Origin: Desulfuromonadales bacterium
GTDB taxonomy: Bacteria; Desulfobacterota; Desulfuromonadia; Desulfuromonadales; BM103
Direction: 5' to 3'
Assembly: GCA_014860225.1 (NCBI GenBank)
Contig: JACZKE010000034.1
Coordinates: 33,273 to 97,272 of the forward strand
Length of the DNA stretch: 64,000 nt
Position numbers and translations under genes: made by a program. The notes below the pieces were generated by a model. The model searched no databases. It was not told where the DNA came from and worked only from the letters and a program-made list of their open reading frames with translations. Of this stretch, positions 35,028 through 43,739 are shown piece after piece (position 1 is the stretch's first letter; the number at the start of each line of letters is the position of its first letter).

Positions 35028-37318
35028 GCAAAGATCCACGACACATGGAACTCTACAACAGCTTCCTGATCGACCCGTATATCAGGCTGATAACTAAACG
35101 TTATCCGTTCGTTGATATTAACGAGGTTCTGTCTTACGCAGGCATCATGCCATGGGAAGCAGCCGACGAATCACACTGGTTAAGCCAGGAGCACATAAAC
35201 AGGTTTGTTCAGCGATCCATAGAATTGACCGGCAATCCGCACCTGGCCAGAGAAGCCGGACAGTATGTCTTCAATCTGGAATCCAATGCATTCATACGTT
35301 CTTATGTACTGAGTTTCACCAATCCGCACACAGTTTTTTCCAAGATTGGAGAGGTCACCAAGCAGTTAGTGCGTTCTTCGATATACACTGCCAACAAATT
35401 AAATGAAACATCAACAGAGATCATTGTCAGTCCGCAGTACGGTAGCAAAGAGGAACCCTTTCAGTGTGAAAACCGCCTGGGCTTGTTCGAAGCCGCGGTG
35501 AATGCATTCAACTACCATATACTTAGTGTCGAACATCCAGAATGTATGTTCCATGGTGGACATCACTGCAGGTATATAATCAAGTGGAAAATTTCGACCA
35601 CGGCGCTCATGAAGCGTTGGAGGAATATAACAACCATACTCCTGTCGCTCGTCACTCTACTGGTCTTGTTTAAAAACCCTGTGCTATTGCTCGCCACGGT
35701 ACCTTCATCAATTTGCCTTTACCTCCTGCTTGACCGTCTCGCCGTCGGGGCAACACTCAAGGAAGTCGCAGCAAGCATTGACCACCATAGCAAAACACGC
35801 AACCAGCTCATCAGTCAACTCGATGCTAACTACAACAATGCTATGCTCACAAGTGAAATTGGCCATGCCATCAGCCTACAGTCTTCGATCGACAAAGTCA
35901 TCGTCAAGGTCGTCAAGACCCTTGAGAATCGGCTTGATTTCGACCGCGGCATGATCCTTCTCGCCAATGAAGCCAAAACCAAACTGACGTACCGGGCAGG
36001 CTTCGGACACGCCGATGATCAACGCCACATCTTACAGCAGGCGAGCTTCCGGTTGGACAACCCCTCCTCGCGCGGTGTCTTCGTTGAAGCCTTCAAAAAC
36101 CAGGTACCATACCTGGTTGATAATTTTGAAGGTTTTGAAAAACGCCATTCAACCCATACTATCAACCTGGCAAAAGCGTTAGGTGTCAAATCTTTTGTGT
36201 GCTGCCCGATTATCTGTGAAGGGGAGTCGATCGGCGTGCTGGCCGTTGACAACCTGAAATCTAGTCGCTCGCTCATGCAGCGGGATAAATCTTTACTAAT
36301 GGGGATTGCGCCTGTGATTGGAGTTGCTATCCGTAACGCCGAGTTGCTGTTGACCAAGGACAAGGAGTTCCGTTCAACCCTGCAGGTCCTCGCCGCCTCA
36401 ATCGATGCACGGGATCCGATGACCGCCGGTCACAGCGAAAAAGTCACCGAATACTCTGTCGGCATCTGTGATGAGATGGATCTCGATTTCGAATTCCGCG
36501 AATGTGTACGCGTCGCCGCCCTGTTGCACGACTATGGAAAGATCGGTGTCCCTGATGCCATCCTCAAAAAAGAAGGCCGCCTGACCAAGGAGGAGTACGA
36601 GATAATTAAAACTCACAGCATGAAGACACGCGACATCCTTGAGCAGATCAATTTTGAAGGCAAATATCAGGATGTACCAAGCATTGCCGGATCTCACCAT
36701 GAAAAATGGAACGGCCTGGGTTATCCGGAGGGGCTGGAGGCAGAAGATATTCCGCTAGGGGCACGGATTGTTGCCGTGGCTGACTTTTTTGAAGCAGTCA
36801 CATCGAAACGTCACTATCGCGAACCAATGCCGGTTGAAGTCGCTCTCAACCTGGTCAAGGAACAGAGTGGTACAGACTTCGACCCGGAAGTTGTCGATGC
36901 CTTCATGCGCTATCACAAACGACACTTTAATGGTGGACCATATGACGGAACAGGGGGAGGCGGAGTTTGCAAAATTCGTCCCAAACGACTTTCAGTCAAT
37001 ACACCGGTAAAGATTCAGGAAGCCGACAAGAATGTACATGGGAATATTTATGACGTCAGCCTCAATGGCCTCTACGTAACTGTGCCGGACAACCTGCAAG
37101 ATGGAATTTTCGTCAGGCTGGAATTCTGCCTTCCCGGTCAGGAAAGACCACTTGAGGCGACCGGTCGTATCGCTTGGTCCAACACGGGCGACAATCGGCC
37201 CAAGCCGTCCTACCCTCAGGGATACGGCATCGAACTGACAAATTTTGAAAACGATGACGAGGACTTGCTGGCAGGATATCTCGACCGCAACCTGCCGGCG
37301 AGTGCTGCCTTGCATTAA
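35024..37318 (+). CDS. HD-GYP c-di-GMP phosphodiesterase with GAF and PilZ domains
   Basis: The product is 764 residues. Residues 1-185 form an N-terminal sensory domain of the kind found before cyclases and kinases (FVQRSIELTGNP... GLFEAAVNAFNYH). Two hydrophobic helices (about 198-240) follow, then a GAF domain (about 280-440), then HD-GYP: HSEKVTEYS, LLHDYGKIGVP near 500, HHEKWNGLGYPEGL near 565, ARIVAVADFFEAVTS. The GYP signature and the full HD set mean active hydrolysis of c-di-GMP to GMP is expected. A C-terminal PilZ domain (RPKRLSVNTPVKI, YDVSLNGLYV) could sense the substrate. It overlaps the upstream gene by 4 bases and the convergent methyltransferase by 4 bases. Confidence 0.88.
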   Translation: MSKDPRHMELYNSFLIDPYIRLITKRYPFVDINEVLSYAGIMPWEAADESHWLSQEHINRFVQRSIELTGNPHLAREAGQYVFNLESNAFIRSYVLSFTNPHTVFSKIGEVTKQLVRSSIYTANKLNETSTEIIVSPQYGSKEEPFQCENRLGLFEAAVNAFNYHILSVEHPECMFHGGHHCRYIIKWKISTTALMKRWRNITTILLSLVTLLVLFKNPVLLLATVPSSICLYLLLDRLAVGATLKEVAASIDHHSKTRNQLISQLDANYNNAMLTSEIGHAISLQSSIDKVIVKVVKTLENRLDFDRGMILLANEAKTKLTYRAGFGHADDQRHILQQASFRLDNPSSRGVFVEAFKNQVPYLVDNFEGFEKRHSTHTINLAKALGVKSFVCCPIICEGESIGVLAVDNLKSSRSLMQRDKSLLMGIAPVIGVAIRNAELLLTKDKEFRSTLQVLAASIDARDPMTAGHSEKVTEYSVGICDEMDLDFEFRECVRVAALLHDYGKIGVPDAILKKEGRLTKEEYEIIKTHSMKTRDILEQINFEGKYQDVPSIAGSHHEKWNGLGYPEGLEAEDIPLGARIVAVADFFEAVTSKRHYREPMPVEVALNLVKEQSGTDFDPEVVDAFMRYHKRHFNGGPYDGTGGGGVCKIRPKRLSVNTPVKIQEADKNVHGNIYDVSLNGLYVTVPDNLQDGIFVRLEFCLPGQERPLEATGRIAWSNTGDNRPKPSYPQGYGIELTNFENDDEDLLAGYLDRNLPASAALH

Positions 37319-38127
37319 TCCGCAGGTGGCTTGACGCCCCGGGCAATGATGAGGGGAGTATAGACAAAGCGTCTCGGATTGGAGAAGTACTCTTTAAACT
37401 CTCTCTCGAATCCGGCAAAGCCGTCTTCATAGTCTTCAAATGTCCAGCCTGACCGGCGTCCGGCAAGTTCGATCTTGTGCCACCAGTTCCACCGGTTGAA
37501 TTCTGACAAGTCTCCGCAGACCAAATGATGCGTCCGCACATCCGCATGGATATCAATAAATCCAAGGTCATAAAGATGTGTAGACAACTTGCGACCGGCA
37601 TAAGGATCGAAGTTGTTGTTCTTCATCTGGGCTTCGCCCATCTGTCGGAAGGTCCGATCAAGCCTCTCAGAAGCGCCATAATGGTTCATGCAGTTGAGGT
37701 CAAGGTCAGCTATGCAGAAGATACCTCCAGGCCTGATCGATTCAGCCACATGGCTGGCAAGCTGGTAAGATTCTTTGAGAAAATACTCGAGGACAAAGCG
37801 TATCCAGACGAAATCAAAGGACCCCAGGTCGCTTAAGTCACTGAAAAAATTGCGCTGGACATAGTCAATATTACCCTGACCGTACTTGTTCCGGGCATAA
37901 TCGATCCTCTCTGCGGAGCGGTCGACACCGATTACTCTCCCGCCTGGGCCGACGCACCGTGCCAGACTCGCGGTCGTAACTCCTGGGCCGCAACCGACAT
38001 CCAGGACCCGCATCCCGGGTTTAAGGCCCGCCCATAAGGCCTGGTCGATGACATCCTGGATGTCAGTCTTATTCTCCAGTCGGTCGAGTTCATTTTCGCT
38101 TTCAGGGAAATATGGCTGGTCACTCAT
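37315..38127 (-). CDS. SAM-dependent methyltransferase
   Basis: The product is 270 residues from ATG at 38127 with ttggagag upstream. Class I fold: VLDVGCGPGVTTASLAR (motif I), VIGVDRSAERIDYAR (motif II with acidic Asp), FDFVWIRFVLEYF (motif IV region), IRPGGIFCIADLD (motif V). The type is like UbiE/MenG-related or polyketide-style methyltransferases; the substrate cannot be named. The stop overlaps that of the HD-GYP gene. The promoter side faces fadL across a 487-base gap. Confidence 0.85.
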   Translation of the reverse strand: MSDQPYFPESENELDRLENKTDIQDVIDQALWAGLKPGMRVLDVGCGPGVTTASLARCVGPGGRVIGVDRSAERIDYARNKYGQGNIDYVQRNFFSDLSDLGSFDFVWIRFVLEYFLKESYQLASHVAESIRPGGIFCIADLDLNCMNHYGASERLDRTFRQMGEAQMKNNNFDPYAGRKLSTHLYDLGFIDIHADVRTHHLVCGDLSEFNRWNWWHKIELAGRRSGWTFEDYEDGFAGFEREFKEYFSNPRRFVYTPLIIARGVKPPAD

Positions 38128-38614
38128 TGATTCTCTCCAATTGAACAAAATTCGGACTTGTAACCAAAACAAAGTTTCGTCACAAAGCCGCCAGGACACG
38201 AAATAAAAACTCGCATGTACCTTTAAACATCAAAATTCCGAGACCGAGAAGAACGATCTTTACCCGCGAAAACCCACTTCTTAGTGCCTTTGTATTTAAA
38301 GTGGCAAACACGACCTCTTTATGGGTTATAGAACTGATGAATTTAGTTCGCTGGCGACACTAGCAAACTAATGATGCGAGCAAAAGGAAATTTTCTACGG
38401 GCACACAGAATTTCTTGACATAGCACGACAGTGATATTCAATCTGGGACGTCGTATCAACGCAATAACAGCGCAAATTGCAGGAAATGGCCATTTCCATG
38501 CGGAAATAGTTAATGATGCAGCAATGACTAAGTCTTTACAAGGACTGACACAAAACTATAGTATGCGTCTTTAATATAACCTCTTCAATGTAAGAATCCA
38601 GATCAGGAGGCCTC
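38128..38614. other. 487-base gap with a short repeat and possible fadL promoter
   Basis: No gene is seen. The stretch 38187-38243 (ccaggacacgaaat... aaacatcaaaattccgagacc) resembles 216-268, a second dispersed repeat type. TTGACA at 38415 lies upstream of fadL but a -10 at the right distance is poor. The methyltransferase start and fadL start are divergent, so promoters for both should lie here. Confidence 0.4.
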
Positions 38615-39922
38615 ATGAAACTGAAAACTTTGACACTAGTGCTCTGCTCTACGCTGATTGCAACTCAGACCTTTGCCTCGGGATACGGGGTCTTTACCCA
38701 GGGAGCCTCTGGACTGGGCCAAGCCAATGCGGTGGTTGCTCATCCAAGCGGACCCTCATCGCTTTATTTCAACCCGGCCCTGCTCAACGACTTGCCCGGC
38801 CGGGAGATCGAAGTAGGCACCACCCTGATAACAGCCGACCGCGAGATCAACCTGGACAGCGGCGGCCATGAAAACGCCAAGAGTGAAATCAACTTCCCCA
38901 GCACGCTTTACTACACCCAGCAAATCAATGACCGATTCAGCGCCGGTCTGGGCGTGTTTTTCCCGTTCGGGCTCTCTAACGAGTGGGATGACGATTATGA
39001 GGGTCGCTATATCGGAACCTCCGGAGAGGTTACGACCATCAACTTCAACCCGGTGGTTTCCTTTAAAGTCAACGACAAGCTGTCGCTCGCCGCAGGGCTT
39101 GATTTGCTTTACTTAGACGCCACGCTGAAAGGCAAAATCAACCAGTCTGCCGCCTACCTGATCGCTCAGAACCAGGGCGCTCCCCTGCCCCCGCTGGCTG
39201 CACCGTTAGGTGATATCAGCCAGAAATTCACGGGTGACGACTGGGGTCTTGGCTACAATCTCGGGGCTTTGTTCAAGGCCACCGACCGCGTCTCGATTGG
39301 TGCCACCTATCGCAGCCATATCGATGTGGACGCCGATGGCGATGTGAGTTTCAATAACGTCTCGCCGTATCTCGCCTCACTCTTTCCGGAAGGTAATGGC
39401 GGCGCCAGCTTGCGCTTGCCCGCACAGGCCACGGCCGGGCTTGCCCTGCAGGTCACAGAGCCGTTGATCATCGAGGTTGGTGCGCGCTGGGAAGACTGGG
39501 ATAGTTATAAGGAACTCAAGGTTAATTTCGATACCCCGGTCTTTGGCCAGACCAGCAACATCTCGCCGCGCGACTGGCACTCCACCTGGACGTACAACAT
39601 CGGCGGCCAATACCGGATCAACGACACCGTCGCACTGAATGCCGGTTACCTGTATGGCGAAAATGCCGTGCCGAGTGACACGTTCGAACCCATCATCCCC
39701 GACACGGACGCGCATCTCTTCACAATTGGCACTGACCTCACTTTCGGGTCCTGGACTGTCTCCGGAGCGTTTGGGTTAGAACACCACGAAGACCGTGACA
39801 AGGACAACACTGTAGGCGACCCCCTGGGGTCCCTGATCGCTGGCCAGCCGGTCGGTACCGCCAACGGGAAATACCAGACTGATATTTACCTGGTCGCCTT
39901 GAGCGTCGCTTACGCCTTTTAG
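38615..39922 (+). CDS. FadL-family outer-membrane hydrophobic-compound channel
   Basis: The product is 435 residues after a strong aggaggcc. A signal peptide (about 1-22, ending FASG) precedes the FadL hatch domain with GYGVFTQGASGLGQANAVVAHPSG...SLYFNPALL, the NPA motif at its usual place. The rest is alternating beta strands ending in VALSVAYAF, with a terminal Phe typical of outer-membrane barrels. FadL proteins take up long-chain fatty acids or aromatic hydrocarbons by diffusion. The B12-radical SAM gene follows by 41 bases on the same strand. Confidence 0.93.
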   Translation: MKLKTLTLVLCSTLIATQTFASGYGVFTQGASGLGQANAVVAHPSGPSSLYFNPALLNDLPGREIEVGTTLITADREINLDSGGHENAKSEINFPSTLYYTQQINDRFSAGLGVFFPFGLSNEWDDDYEGRYIGTSGEVTTINFNPVVSFKVNDKLSLAAGLDLLYLDATLKGKINQSAAYLIAQNQGAPLPPLAAPLGDISQKFTGDDWGLGYNLGALFKATDRVSIGATYRSHIDVDADGDVSFNNVSPYLASLFPEGNGGASLRLPAQATAGLALQVTEPLIIEVGARWEDWDSYKELKVNFDTPVFGQTSNISPRDWHSTWTYNIGGQYRINDTVALNAGYLYGENAVPSDTFEPIIPDTDAHLFTIGTDLTFGSWTVSGAFGLEHHEDRDKDNTVGDPLGSLIAGQPVGTANGKYQTDIYLVALSVAYAF

Positions 39923-39963
39923 ATGAGAGGTCAACGGGGACGAATAGAGAGGCACGAGTTACT

Positions 39964-41340
39964 TTGCCAAAACTTTTACTCATAAATCCATCGAACGAGC
40001 ATAAAGGCCTGGGCAACACGCGCTCAACGTCGTGGCCGCCCTTGAACCTGCCTTATATTGCTGCGCTCACTCCCAGGCATTATGATATTGAAGTCATAGA
40101 TGAAAACATCGAGCCGTTTACCTATAAAGACGCTGACATTGTAGGGATTACGGCCTACACCTCGTCAGTGACCAGGGGTTATGAAATCGCCCGGATATAC
40201 AGGGAAAAAGGCATCCCGACAATCATGGGAGGGATTCATGTATCAATGCTTCCGGACGAAGCGCTCGAGTACTGTGACGCGGTTGTCATTGGTGAAGCCG
40301 AGGGTGTGTGGGCAAAGGTCCTTATGGATTTTGAAGCCGGCGACCTGCAACCTCGCTATCAGGGTGACTGGATCGACCTCTACGACCTGCCGAGCCCAAG
40401 ACGCGATATCTTGCGTACCGATTTTTATAAATGGGGCAGCATACAGACTTCAAGAGGCTGCCCGTTAAATTGCTCTTTCTGCTCAGTGACGGCATTCAAC
40501 GGGAAACGCTTCAGGCGGCGCTCTCTAGACGATATCATCGAGGAGTTGTCACAAATTCCGCAAAAATTTGTCTTGCTTACTGATGACAACATTATCGGGC
40601 ACAACGAGGAAGACAAAGCCTGGGCCAAGGCTTTTTTTACCCGGATCAGGAAAGAGGGAATAAAAAAGTATTTTTTTGCTCAAAGCTCAATGCAGTTTGG
40701 GGAAGATCAAGAGTTAATTAAACTCGCGGCAAGAGCAGGGATGAAAATACTGTTCGTCGGGATTGAATCGATCAACCCTGAGAGTTTGAAGTCCTACAAT
40801 AAATCACTCAACCTCAAACGCTTACTCAAGAATCAATACTTTGAGCATATCTCGAACATCCGTAAAGGAGGGATTGCGGTCCTCGGCGCTTTTTTGCTTG
40901 GAAATGATGATGACACCATCCCTTCTTTTGACCGAACCCTGGAATTTATAAGAACCTCCCATATCGATATTATTCAGGTAACAAAACCTACCCCGCTACC
41001 AGGAACAACGTTCTGGGAGCAACTCGCAGGTGAGGGCCGGATCCTAAAAACAAATTTTCCTCAAGATTGGGAAGATTACCGTTTAACCAAAATGGTCTAT
41101 AAACCTGCAAAGATGTCGATTAAAGATGTCTATGAAGGATTTACCTATTTAAAGAAAAGATATTTCAGTTGGCCGGAAACTGTAAGACGGACCCTATCTA
41201 CTCTGTTTACGACAAGAGATATTGCTACTACGATCATGGCTTATAAATTTAACCAATCTTATCGGAAAGCATTTGTGGAGTCGGAGCACTTCAAGATTTA
41301 CAACCGACCTGGTTTTGAGAAAAGATTCAAGTCTCATTGA
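39964..41340 (+). CDS. B12-binding radical SAM protein
   Basis: The product is 458 residues with a TTG start at 39964 (no ATG before the conserved N-terminus MPKLLLINPSN). Residues 1-140 form a cobalamin-binding domain (INPSN... VGITAYTSSV, GGIHVSMLPDEAL). The radical SAM core follows with CPLNCSFC (C-x3-C-x2-C) near 165 and a LTDDNIIG motif. Such enzymes methylate unreactive carbons or rearrange lipids and polyketides in this family (like the hopanoid-modifying and bacteriochlorophyll enzymes). Substrate is unknown. It may be cotranscribed with fadL. The last third (KYFSWPETVRRTL) is variable. Confidence 0.85.
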   Translation: MPKLLLINPSNEHKGLGNTRSTSWPPLNLPYIAALTPRHYDIEVIDENIEPFTYKDADIVGITAYTSSVTRGYEIARIYREKGIPTIMGGIHVSMLPDEALEYCDAVVIGEAEGVWAKVLMDFEAGDLQPRYQGDWIDLYDLPSPRRDILRTDFYKWGSIQTSRGCPLNCSFCSVTAFNGKRFRRRSLDDIIEELSQIPQKFVLLTDDNIIGHNEEDKAWAKAFFTRIRKEGIKKYFFAQSSMQFGEDQELIKLAARAGMKILFVGIESINPESLKSYNKSLNLKRLLKNQYFEHISNIRKGGIAVLGAFLLGNDDDTIPSFDRTLEFIRTSHIDIIQVTKPTPLPGTTFWEQLAGEGRILKTNFPQDWEDYRLTKMVYKPAKMSIKDVYEGFTYLKKRYFSWPETVRRTLSTLFTTRDIATTIMAYKFNQSYRKAFVESEHFKIYNRPGFEKRFKSH

Positions 41341-41363
41341 CACGAGCGTTCCATTAACTTTGT

Positions 41364-41440
41364 TAGCTCGTTTTCGTCCGGAAAAGTGCCTTTTCCGGAC
41401 GAAGACTATTTTGTACCATCTGGAGTTTCAAGACGGACAC
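41364..41440 (+). repeat. Dispersed intergenic repeat, copy 3
   Basis: A cttttcgtccggaaaa/ttttccggacgaag inverted repeat (about 41366-41405) is followed by ccatctggagtttcaagacg, which matches the end of copy 2 (32715-32746) in 26 of about 30 positions. It lies between two convergent genes and might also serve as a terminator. Confidence 0.6.
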
Positions 41441-41528
41441 TGGCTCGAAACGCGAAAAGCTTCTTCAGCCACTTATTGGCAAACCCATTAAATCCGACCA
41501 GGCAGAAAGCGATCGCAACGGGACGTTT

Positions 41529-42554
41529 TTAGCCCCCTAATTCAACCCCGGCGATCTCATACTGGCAATAATTACAGCGGTTATCAGTCAACTCCGTACC
41601 AATGAATTCCAGACGCTTCCGGCGGATGACTGTCTTTCCACACCCGGGACAGACCGTATCACCGCAGCCAGAATCGTTGACATTGCCCAGGTAGACATAA
41701 TCAAGGCCGGCCTGACGACCGAGATCCCGTGCCAGAGACAAGGTTGCCGCAGGCGTCGGCGGCCGATCAAGCATCTTGTAGGTCGGGTAGAACGCAGAGA
41801 TATGCCAGGGCACGTCACGACCGAGTTCCTCGGCAACAAAGGCTGCAATCTGACGCAACTCATCTTCGCTGTCGTTGTGCCCGGGAATCACCAGGGTCGT
41901 CACTTCGAGCCAGATCCCGAGCCGACGGTAATCCCGCAGACATTCAAGGACACCAAAGAGCGATGCGCCGGTGACATCTTTGTATGCCTGATCTGAAAAA
42001 CCTTTCAGATCGACATTAGCGGCATCAAGATAGGGGGCGATTGACTCAAGCGCTTCTGTCGTTGTATAGCCGTTGGTCACGAAGACGTTTTTGACACCTG
42101 CATTCTTGGCGGCGACAGCCGTATCATAGGCATATTCAAAGAAGATGGTAGGTTCAGTGTAGGTGTAGGCAATGCTTGCCGCCCCGCTTTCCACGGCATG
42201 ACGAACGACCTCATGCGGCAAGAGTTGCGTGCCGGGGATATCTGAGTGCTCATGAGGCCACTGGGAAATCTGGTAGTTCTGGCAATGTAGACATCGGAAG
42301 TTGCATCCGACCGTGGCGATCGACAGGCTGCGTGAACCCGGATGGAAATGATAGAGCGGCTTCTTCTCGATCGGGTCAACATTCTCGGCGATCGATTGAC
42401 CGTAGACCAGGGTGAACAACGCACCGTCATGATTCTCACGGACGCCGCATCGCCCTCTGCGGCCAGCGGCGATCAGACAATGAAAGCGGCACAGCTTGCA
42501 GCGGACTTTGTCGTCTGGCAAGCCTTCCCAGAATTTTGCAGGATGGAGATTCAT
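41529..42554 (-). CDS. amrS: AmmeMemoRadiSam-system radical SAM enzyme AmrS
   Basis: The product is 341 residues. N-terminal CKLCRFHCLI and GRCGVREN set up an auxiliary Fe-S site; the SAM cluster motif is CNFRCLHC (C-x3-C-x2-C); C-terminal C-x2-C pairs (CPGCGKTV, CNYCQYEI) close the protein. This is the pyruvate-formate-lyase-activator-like member of the AMMECR1/MEMO/radical SAM set, for which no substrate is established to my knowledge. AmrA/AmrB partners are not in the window. It is the last gene of the cell-shape run, 66 bases after rodA, which may be chance. Confidence 0.9.
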   Translation of the reverse strand: MNLHPAKFWEGLPDDKVRCKLCRFHCLIAAGRRGRCGVRENHDGALFTLVYGQSIAENVDPIEKKPLYHFHPGSRSLSIATVGCNFRCLHCQNYQISQWPHEHSDIPGTQLLPHEVVRHAVESGAASIAYTYTEPTIFFEYAYDTAVAAKNAGVKNVFVTNGYTTTEALESIAPYLDAANVDLKGFSDQAYKDVTGASLFGVLECLRDYRRLGIWLEVTTLVIPGHNDSEDELRQIAAFVAEELGRDVPWHISAFYPTYKMLDRPPTPAATLSLARDLGRQAGLDYVYLGNVNDSGCGDTVCPGCGKTVIRRKRLEFIGTELTDNRCNYCQYEIAGVELGG

Positions 42555-42620
42555 AGCTATCAGTATACCAGACTGGCAGCTGAATACTTCAGGGGTGCAA
42601 GACTTTTGAGTTTCCCACTG

Positions 42621-43718
42621 TTAAAACATAAATCGTCGCATACCAACGTTCATCAACACACCGACCCCGGTCATAGTCGTCACCATACTGGTCCCGCCGT
42701 ACGAGAAGAGCGGCAGAGGCACACCGACCACGGGCAGCAGACCGATCACCATGCCAAGATTGACCACAATGTGCCAGAAGAGCATGGAGGAGACTCCAAT
42801 GGCCAGATACATACCGAAACGGTCGTTGGCGCGCAGCGCAATGTGCAGCCCCCAGACTACGACCAGGCAGTAGAGCACCAGAAGCAGCAGACACCCGGTC
42901 ATGCCCCACTCCTCGGCAAACACGGAGAATGCGAAATCCGTATGACGCTCCGGGAGGAAGGAAAGCTGCGACTGGGTTCCCTTCATGAATCCCAGACCAC
43001 TGAAGCCACCGCTGCCCACGGCGATCTTTGATTGGATAATGTGGTATCCGGCGCCGAGGGGATCCCGCTCCGGATTCAGAAAGGTCAGGATCCTCTGTTT
43101 CTGGTAGTCATGCAACAGAAACCATCCACCGAAAGCTGCGGCAAATCCCGATAGTGCCAGGAAAGCGACAGCAGAGCGTCGTACCCCGGCGAACAAGGCC
43201 ATGGTGCCGCCGATGCACAACACCAGCAGTGCAGTTCCCAGATCCGGTTGTTTCATGATCAACAGAGCTGGAACGCCAAGCATCAGAGCGGGGACGATCA
43301 ACTCGCGCAAAGAGAATCCGCGCAGGTGTTCTTTCTCGCTGAAATAACTTGCCAGCGCTACGATGATCACAATCTTCATGATTTCGCTCGGTTGCACATT
43401 GATGCCAGCCAGGCTGATCCAGCGGGTCGCTCCCATGCTGGTCCGTCCAACAACCAGGACCAGAATCAGGAGCAGCAGATTACCGCCGTACATGGGTAAA
43501 CTCAGGTATTTCAGGTGACGGTAGTCAAAAACAGAGATCAGGACAACAATTAACAAACCAATCCCAAGCCAGTAAAATTGCTTGAGGTAAATTGGTTGGA
43601 CCGCATTCGTCCAGGAGGATGTGGCACTGTACAAATTGGTAATGCCGATGCCTGAAATCATCAGGATCAGCAGCAGATAAGTCCAGTTGAAGTGTGTGAT
43701 CAAACGTCTATCAAACAT
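42621..43718 (-). CDS. rodA: Peptidoglycan polymerase RodA
   Basis: The product is 365 residues with about ten hydrophobic segments of the SEDS family. The WxxxG...(MKQPDLGTALLVL) block and the conserved Asp in KQPDLG (catalytic in RodA/FtsW) are present, along with FAVFAEEWGMTG and the SYGGTSMVTTM signature. RodA polymerises lipid II along the side wall with its partner PBP2, encoded directly upstream (22 bases). Length is typical of the rod-shape member rather than FtsW. Confidence 0.95.
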   Translation of the reverse strand: MFDRRLITHFNWTYLLLILMISGIGITNLYSATSSWTNAVQPIYLKQFYWLGIGLLIVVLISVFDYRHLKYLSLPMYGGNLLLLILVLVVGRTSMGATRWISLAGINVQPSEIMKIVIIVALASYFSEKEHLRGFSLRELIVPALMLGVPALLIMKQPDLGTALLVLCIGGTMALFAGVRRSAVAFLALSGFAAAFGGWFLLHDYQKQRILTFLNPERDPLGAGYHIIQSKIAVGSGGFSGLGFMKGTQSQLSFLPERHTDFAFSVFAEEWGMTGCLLLLVLYCLVVVWGLHIALRANDRFGMYLAIGVSSMLFWHIVVNLGMVIGLLPVVGVPLPLFSYGGTSMVTTMTGVGVLMNVGMRRFMF

Positions 43719-43739
43719 GGATCAGTCTCCGGAAACAGT

